Origin: Bombus terrestris | Taxonomy: Eukaryota; Arthropoda; Insecta; Hymenoptera; Apidae | Reading direction: 5' to 3' | DNA length: 64,000 nucleotides | Assembly (NCBI RefSeq): GCF_910591885.1 | Contig: NC_063280.1 | Location: forward strand, 3,968,001 to 4,032,000 | Part shown: in pieces, positions 59,961 to 64,000 of the stretch | How the letters are laid out: every line of letters begins with the position of its first letter | Position numbering within the stretch: the first letter of the stretch is position 1 | Position numbers and translations under genes: made by a program | The notes under the pieces: model-generated | What the model was told of the DNA's origin: nothing | Seen by the model: only the letters and a program-made list of their open reading frames with translations | Database searches by the model: none

Positions 59961-60280
59961 AGGCGGTATTTAACTACGAAAATGTTCAGTCAAAAGCCGT
60001 CGTTCTGATCTCTACGGGAGCAGGTACAACGATGAAAGTGGATGTATGAAGAGATACAGGTGGATGTGGGTGCTATTACGAGCAAAAAGCAAACACACGG
60101 GGTCGGTTGGAACGTTCTACTTCATTTTATTCGCGGGGGCTGGCCGAGCTACCATGCTGGGCCATACCCTCGGTGCGAGCAGACGTAAAACAGATCTCGG
60201 AAAATCTACCCTATTGTTCCACCTTCAACGAAAAGGAAGGACTATCGGCTTACCTCTTATTCGAAACCGGCTGGCTTGCC

Positions 60281-60306
60281 TGGTTGGCTGGTTGGTTGGT
60301 TGGTTG
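60281..60306 (+). repeat. (TGGT)n tract
   Basis: TGGTTGGCTGGTTGGTTGG and its continuation give six closely spaced GG pairs. With the preceding GGCTGG it could form a two-tetrad G-quadruplex. Confidence 0.85.
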
Positions 60307-61554
60307 CAGCTTCGTGAAATGCTTTTTTAACCGTCGATTCCGCGGCTATCTCGGGTAAATGCCATGGAGATGGAGAAAAAAGTCGACCGGTTACTCCTTA
60401 ATGCTGCATTCGCCGGGCCCGCTTCCTCGAGCATTCTCACCTGTAAATTAGCAAAAATCAAGAGTAGAGAACTGTAACGCCAGAGATGCTAGTTTTCCAT
60501 GGCGAATCCATTCACCGGGGATCTAAAGAAGCTTTCCGATAAATGTTCCGCGTGCAACGTATTTTATTCAACCAGCGTTTTTATGCGTTTTATCGCACCG
60601 CTTGCGAAACGATGCATTATATAAAATTAAACGCGAAAGAACAATATTTTAATTTACGGCTAGTCGATGTTGGTTTAGTTCTACGTTGTTATATCGATAT
60701 CCTTATCCTCTGCGTTTCTTTCATATACAATTCTCACGAATTTCGAATAAAATACTCGTAAATTCGAAAGTTTTCCATTTTAACGATACGACGTGCTTCT
60801 TAAATTCTCAACACAAATTCTGTTATATCACTAGTACCTATCTAATGGAAATTCTATTGCACCATGCCGTGTTTAACGAGTTACAAAGAATCTGTAGATA
60901 CGACTATTGTTTTAACCAATTATTTTTTATAAAAGGAATATTTCTAAAGAGAATTGGTATCTATATGAAGTGAATATACTCGATTTGCAATTTGCAAAAA
61001 TTATTTGCATCGCGATGAAGATCCATGAAGCGTGAGTGATGCATCCGAAAAAAGGATGAGGGGAAAGCCAGAAAGCCGTGTAAAATTGTTAGACAACTCG
61101 ATCAATAATATCAGAGAGATCGTTCGTTAGTCTCTCAGTTAGCGTCGCCTCTCGAATCGCGAGTAATCAAAGGCTGCACAAACGTGATTGAAATATAATG
61201 CCGGGCGAGTTTGTTCGTATCATTCACCCTTCGGCGGTGATCGGCTGTCAAAGTGAAGCCCCGCGGCACTTTCACGATGTTCCGGTTAATTCTTTACCCT
61301 ATCCATACGTTTCGTCTACTATCTACCGATTGAAATACTGCCCTACAAAATGCCTGCCCGTGTCTGACGCGAATGCCTAGGCATCGTCAAAGTTTGAACT
61401 ACCTGAAATTATCGATGCACTCTCTGATGTGACGATTGCATTTCTTACAAATGAGGAAGGATATTATATTTCTGTGCTTCCGCCGTTTCAAATGAGAGCC
61501 GTATTAAAGAGTTGAAAATTATTAGTTATACGTTGGCATTAATTCCTATTGAGA

Positions 61555-61612
61555 AATTTAAGATCCTATAGAATTTAAGATCCTAATTAAGATCCCATAG
61601 AAGAATTTAAAG
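61555..61612 (+). repeat. Small minisatellite
   Basis: AATTTAAGATCCTATAG is followed by AATTTAAGATCCTAATT and AAGATCCCATAGAAG, so GATCC recurs at 61562, 61579 and 61591. Three imperfect short units. Confidence 0.8.
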
Positions 61613-62623
61613 AAAAGCTTTGCTTAAATTTACGTTACTTTAGAACATTTTATCGCCAAAAATTTATGCAAGTAAAGGAAATTCCTTTTGATAGCACTAA
61701 TTTCAGGAGTGGCAATGTTATATTAGTAAAAAATTAAGTAAACCGCAATCGATCATCATCGATGGTACGTGGTAAATATTTTATTTAAATTATCAAATAT
61801 CTTGAGCACGAACAGATACATTTGGCGCTGAAAAGCTTCCGAGACATTCATTGGTCGAAGAATATTTCTGGATTAAAATATCAGGCAAATCCGACCGATG
61901 TATGCCTACTGTGTGTGATTATTTGTACGCCCATGCAACTAAAAGAATGTAAACAAACAAAAATTCAAATCATAAACAAAATTTCAAATACATAGTTCCC
62001 ACATTTAACTTCTTCCAACTTTCCTACTACTGGGATCAAGTTTCCAACTCTTGAGAAGAAAGTTCTCGAGTCACGGTTCCCGCAACCAAATCCCAAGTAA
62101 TGTGACTGAAGGATAAAAAAGCTTGGAACACACCCCGAAAACGTCCTTGGAGCCACAGGAAATCGAGTAGGAAACGGCGAGAACGTCGAGATTATCTGTC
62201 TTATCCTGTGGCATAGGTGTAAGCAGTTAATCGAGCCGTTTTATAGGACAGTCGAAAGTGTCCGATCGAGGGTCTGAGAGGGTTGGCTTCCTCTTTACCG
62301 TCGCCACGATAAAATCTCGGCCTACCGCACTCAGGAGGATCTAATACGCGGACGTACCGAGTCTCTCCTAATCTGATCCACGAAACGAACCGTTCGCGGT
62401 TATTACGCGCGACTACATCGCCGATAGAAAGCACCCCAACCAGGTAACTCGTGATACGTACTACACAAACCAGCATTATAGCTGCACCACGGATGATAGT
62501 TCAAGAGATCGAAATCGTCCCCTCGGGCGGATTCGGCTCTTCTACGTACCGTGTGCACCCTCGTCTCTCTCAGCCCAATTTCTCATCCTAATGTCTCACA
62601 ATTATACCTACGACGACGTTACT

Positions 62624-62699
62624 CTTATTATTACTCTTATTATTACTATTATTATTATTATTATTATTATTATTATCATCATTATTATCATTATCATAT
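62624..62699 (+). repeat. (TTA)n microsatellite with interruptions
   Basis: CTCTTATTATTA is repeated, followed by a run of TTA/ATT triplets and then a variant TCA-containing end. Confidence 0.95.
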
Positions 62700-63360
62700 A
62701 TGTAAATATTTCATGTTCGAGTCTTTGATGGATCTTTGGTGAGAAAGTAACGATGTGAGATCATAAAAAGTATTCACAGGTTTTATGTATTATTTTATCT
62801 TAATTTTAGGATAATACCATTAATTATCATCGTTAATTAGCTATCTTAGAGATGGTGTTGTTAGTAAAATTGTACAAGCCACGAATTATCTCATTATCGT
62901 ATGTAAGAGAAGATTATAAAATCACGATTATAGATTCACGAAAGAAAACTGCATAATTTGTAGCTTATCAGTTTACTATTATTGTTATTTGTTACATTAT
63001 TGTGTAAGAGGGAGCAGCAAATTTAAACTTGTTTGAAACGGATAACTATTATGTCAGTAAAATTACGATGCACCTATAGCTGTCTAGTACACTATTAACA
63101 CGATTGTGTATAACTCGAATATTACGAGATTACGTTTTTTAAGCTAGGGATGGAAATTCCTATCTTACTCGACAAATTCAGAGATCATAAAATAGGAGCG
63201 TATTAAAAAATCAACAAAATTGGTTGAATTGATTGAATGAAAAACTACGTTTAATCGTAACACGTACCGCATTCGCTGCTTAATTAAGAATCTCCTATCA
63301 TTCCACCTATCTTTCTACAAACTGCTCGTGACGTAATCCACCCTGGATTGAATATCCTAC
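62700..63360. other. AT-rich non-coding block
   Basis: No supportable gene and nothing recognisable. Confidence 0.5.
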
Positions 63361-63363
63361 CCT

Positions 63364-63624
63364 CTACTTCCCTCCAGCTGCGCAATTAACAAAATTACAG
63401 GCTCCAATATCGATGTAACATTCCTCCACATTGTTATCTCCATCGTAGCTACATTGTCTACCATGCAACAATGTGTTCGAGTACAAGAATGTCTCGCGTG
63501 ATTCACAGGCAGCATGAGGATCAAAATCGCTAGACGTATAATACGACATCTGCGATGTCGGATCACGCGTTGTTAAAGCATTCGAGAAGCCTTCGAAATA
63601 TAACAAACCACCGATGATTATCAC
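63364..63624 (-). CDS. Candidate cysteine-containing small protein or exon
   Basis: The minus-strand frame is open from about 63630 to TAG at 63364-63366. The first codons give VIIIGGLLYFEGFSNA, hydrophobic like a signal peptide, but begin at GTG rather than ATG, with an in-frame TAA just upstream. An ATG at 63547-63549 lies directly after a splice-acceptor-like catcgcag and would give 61 residues. The body has five cysteines (HAAC, RQC, EEC, GAC, VNC) and an acidic centre (SYDGDNNVEEC). Codon choice looks coding-like. It may be the last exon of a minus-strand gene, a pseudogene with a lost start, or chance. The family is unrecognised. Confidence 0.33.
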   Translation of the reverse strand: MIIIGGLLYFEGFSNALTTRDPTSQMSYYTSSDFDPHAACESRETFLYSNTLLHGRQCSYDGDNNVEECYIDIGACNFVNCAAGGK

Positions 63625-63635
63625 CGGGCATTAAG

Positions 63636-63950
63636 CTAACGAAGCAGTGCCTTAAAGGGAATATAAGGCAGCGGGATGTTGTACGAGTCGGACGTCCAAG
63701 TGTGTACACGTAAGCGTTCCGTGAACGTCTGATCACCCTTTGAAAACGGGAAGGTAGTCATGTTGTAGGTCTTCCGGCCTGTGTATGGGCTGGTATGCGC
63801 AAGGAGGGCATAAACCGAGACAATAGCCGCCTTAGGGCATTCGAGATGACCGCCATTAGAAGCGCGTCCCTCATCTCTCCCTCGTTCCGTTTTCCTCGTT
63901 GTTCCTCCGCTACCCTCGCAAACGACAAACTCCCCGCTACAAAATTTCAC
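63636..63950 (-). CDS. Candidate coding block at the right edge, unrecognised
   Basis: The minus-strand frame is open for 104 codons and further toward the window edge, ending in KALLR and TAG at 63636-63638. The last two thirds look protein-like: GHLECPKAAIVSVYALLAHT and then a Thr/Tyr/Pro-rich stretch with WTSDSYNIPLPYIPF. Many codons follow the RNY pattern. No ATG begins it, so it would be an exon entering from the right or the C-terminus of a longer frame. It lies only 11 bases upstream of the cysteine-containing frame on the same strand. No domain is recognised. Confidence 0.3.
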   Translation of the reverse strand: MKFCSGEFVVCEGSGGTTRKTERGRDEGRASNGGHLECPKAAIVSVYALLAHTSPYTGRKTYNMTTFPFSKGDQTFTERLRVHTWTSDSYNIPLPYIPFKALLR

Positions 63951-64000
63951 GCAAGTCCACGCGCATAAACATGCTGTTTTATATGTACGATATACATTCA

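Larger units (their letters stand above)
59961..62200. other. Non-coding block
   Basis: I see no supportable gene. Directly after the purine-rich region lies TATTTAA (59967) and an initiator-like TTCAGTC (59985), but the spacing is too short for a standard TATA-Inr pair. A TGGT repeat and a small minisatellite are listed separately. Confidence 0.45.

Noticed and set aside
1..64000. tRNA, rRNA, CRISPR array or intact transposase gene
   Set aside because: I looked for tRNA B-box words, repeat-spacer patterns and DDD/DDE-type frames on both strands by eye and found none. A tRNA or HMM scan would be needed to exclude them fully.

Overview
The window looks like nuclear DNA from an aculeate hymenopteran, most likely a bee (an apid such as a bumble bee would fit). 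I infer this from moderate GC with abundant CpG and TCGA words, long gene-free stretches, mariner-type MITEs whose ends read GGTTGTCCGAAAAGTTTC, an 81-bp mariner remnant with GGTTGGCAACTAAGTGATTG ends, jockey-clade retroposon tails and many GA/CT microsatellites. No operons, ribosome binding sites or bacterial features are present. No database was available, so the organism call is an inference.

Most of the 64 kb is non-coding, either intergenic or the inside of very large introns. I recognise no protein-coding gene with confidence. The best coding candidates lie at the two ends and in three internal places: the 3' end of an unrecognised reading frame at the left edge (1-225, with an in-frame TGA and an AATAAA just downstream); two minus-strand candidate exons at 6.4-7.75 kb; a short minus-strand candidate exon with a GTGAGT donor near 50.3 kb; and two minus-strand open blocks at the right edge (63.36-63.95 kb), one of them cysteine-containing.

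The firmest annotation is the transposon content. There are four mariner-type MITEs of 204-209 bp (7959, 16264, 23154, 49328), one 81-bp mariner remnant (13621), four jockey-clade non-LTR fragments (8035, 9227, 32904, 35729) and two solo LTRs of one family (8856, 36174). Most have visible target-site duplications. Two nests show relative ages: a jockey fragment inside a MITE at 8.0-8.8 kb, and a solo LTR inside a jockey copy at 35.7-36.8 kb. The jockey-type and LTR copies at 7.96-9.47 kb form a small transposon cluster.

The other notable structure is local and non-coding: a degenerate three-unit tandem array of about 175 bp at 30.7-31.25 kb; smaller diverged tandem duplications at 28.35, 38.2, 54.05 and 55.6 kb; a 16-bp TAATTA-centred palindrome next to a 12-bp palindrome at 29.97-30.01 kb; a pyrimidine tract followed by a purine tract at 30.06-30.54 kb; a purine-biased block of roughly 850 bp at 59.1-59.96 kb; and a GC-rich island at 52.14-52.56 kb. 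I found no tRNA, rRNA, CRISPR or intact transposase gene. I also did not find a convincing new biological system; the most promising leads are the 175-bp array, the arm-swapped MITEs and the edge reading frames.
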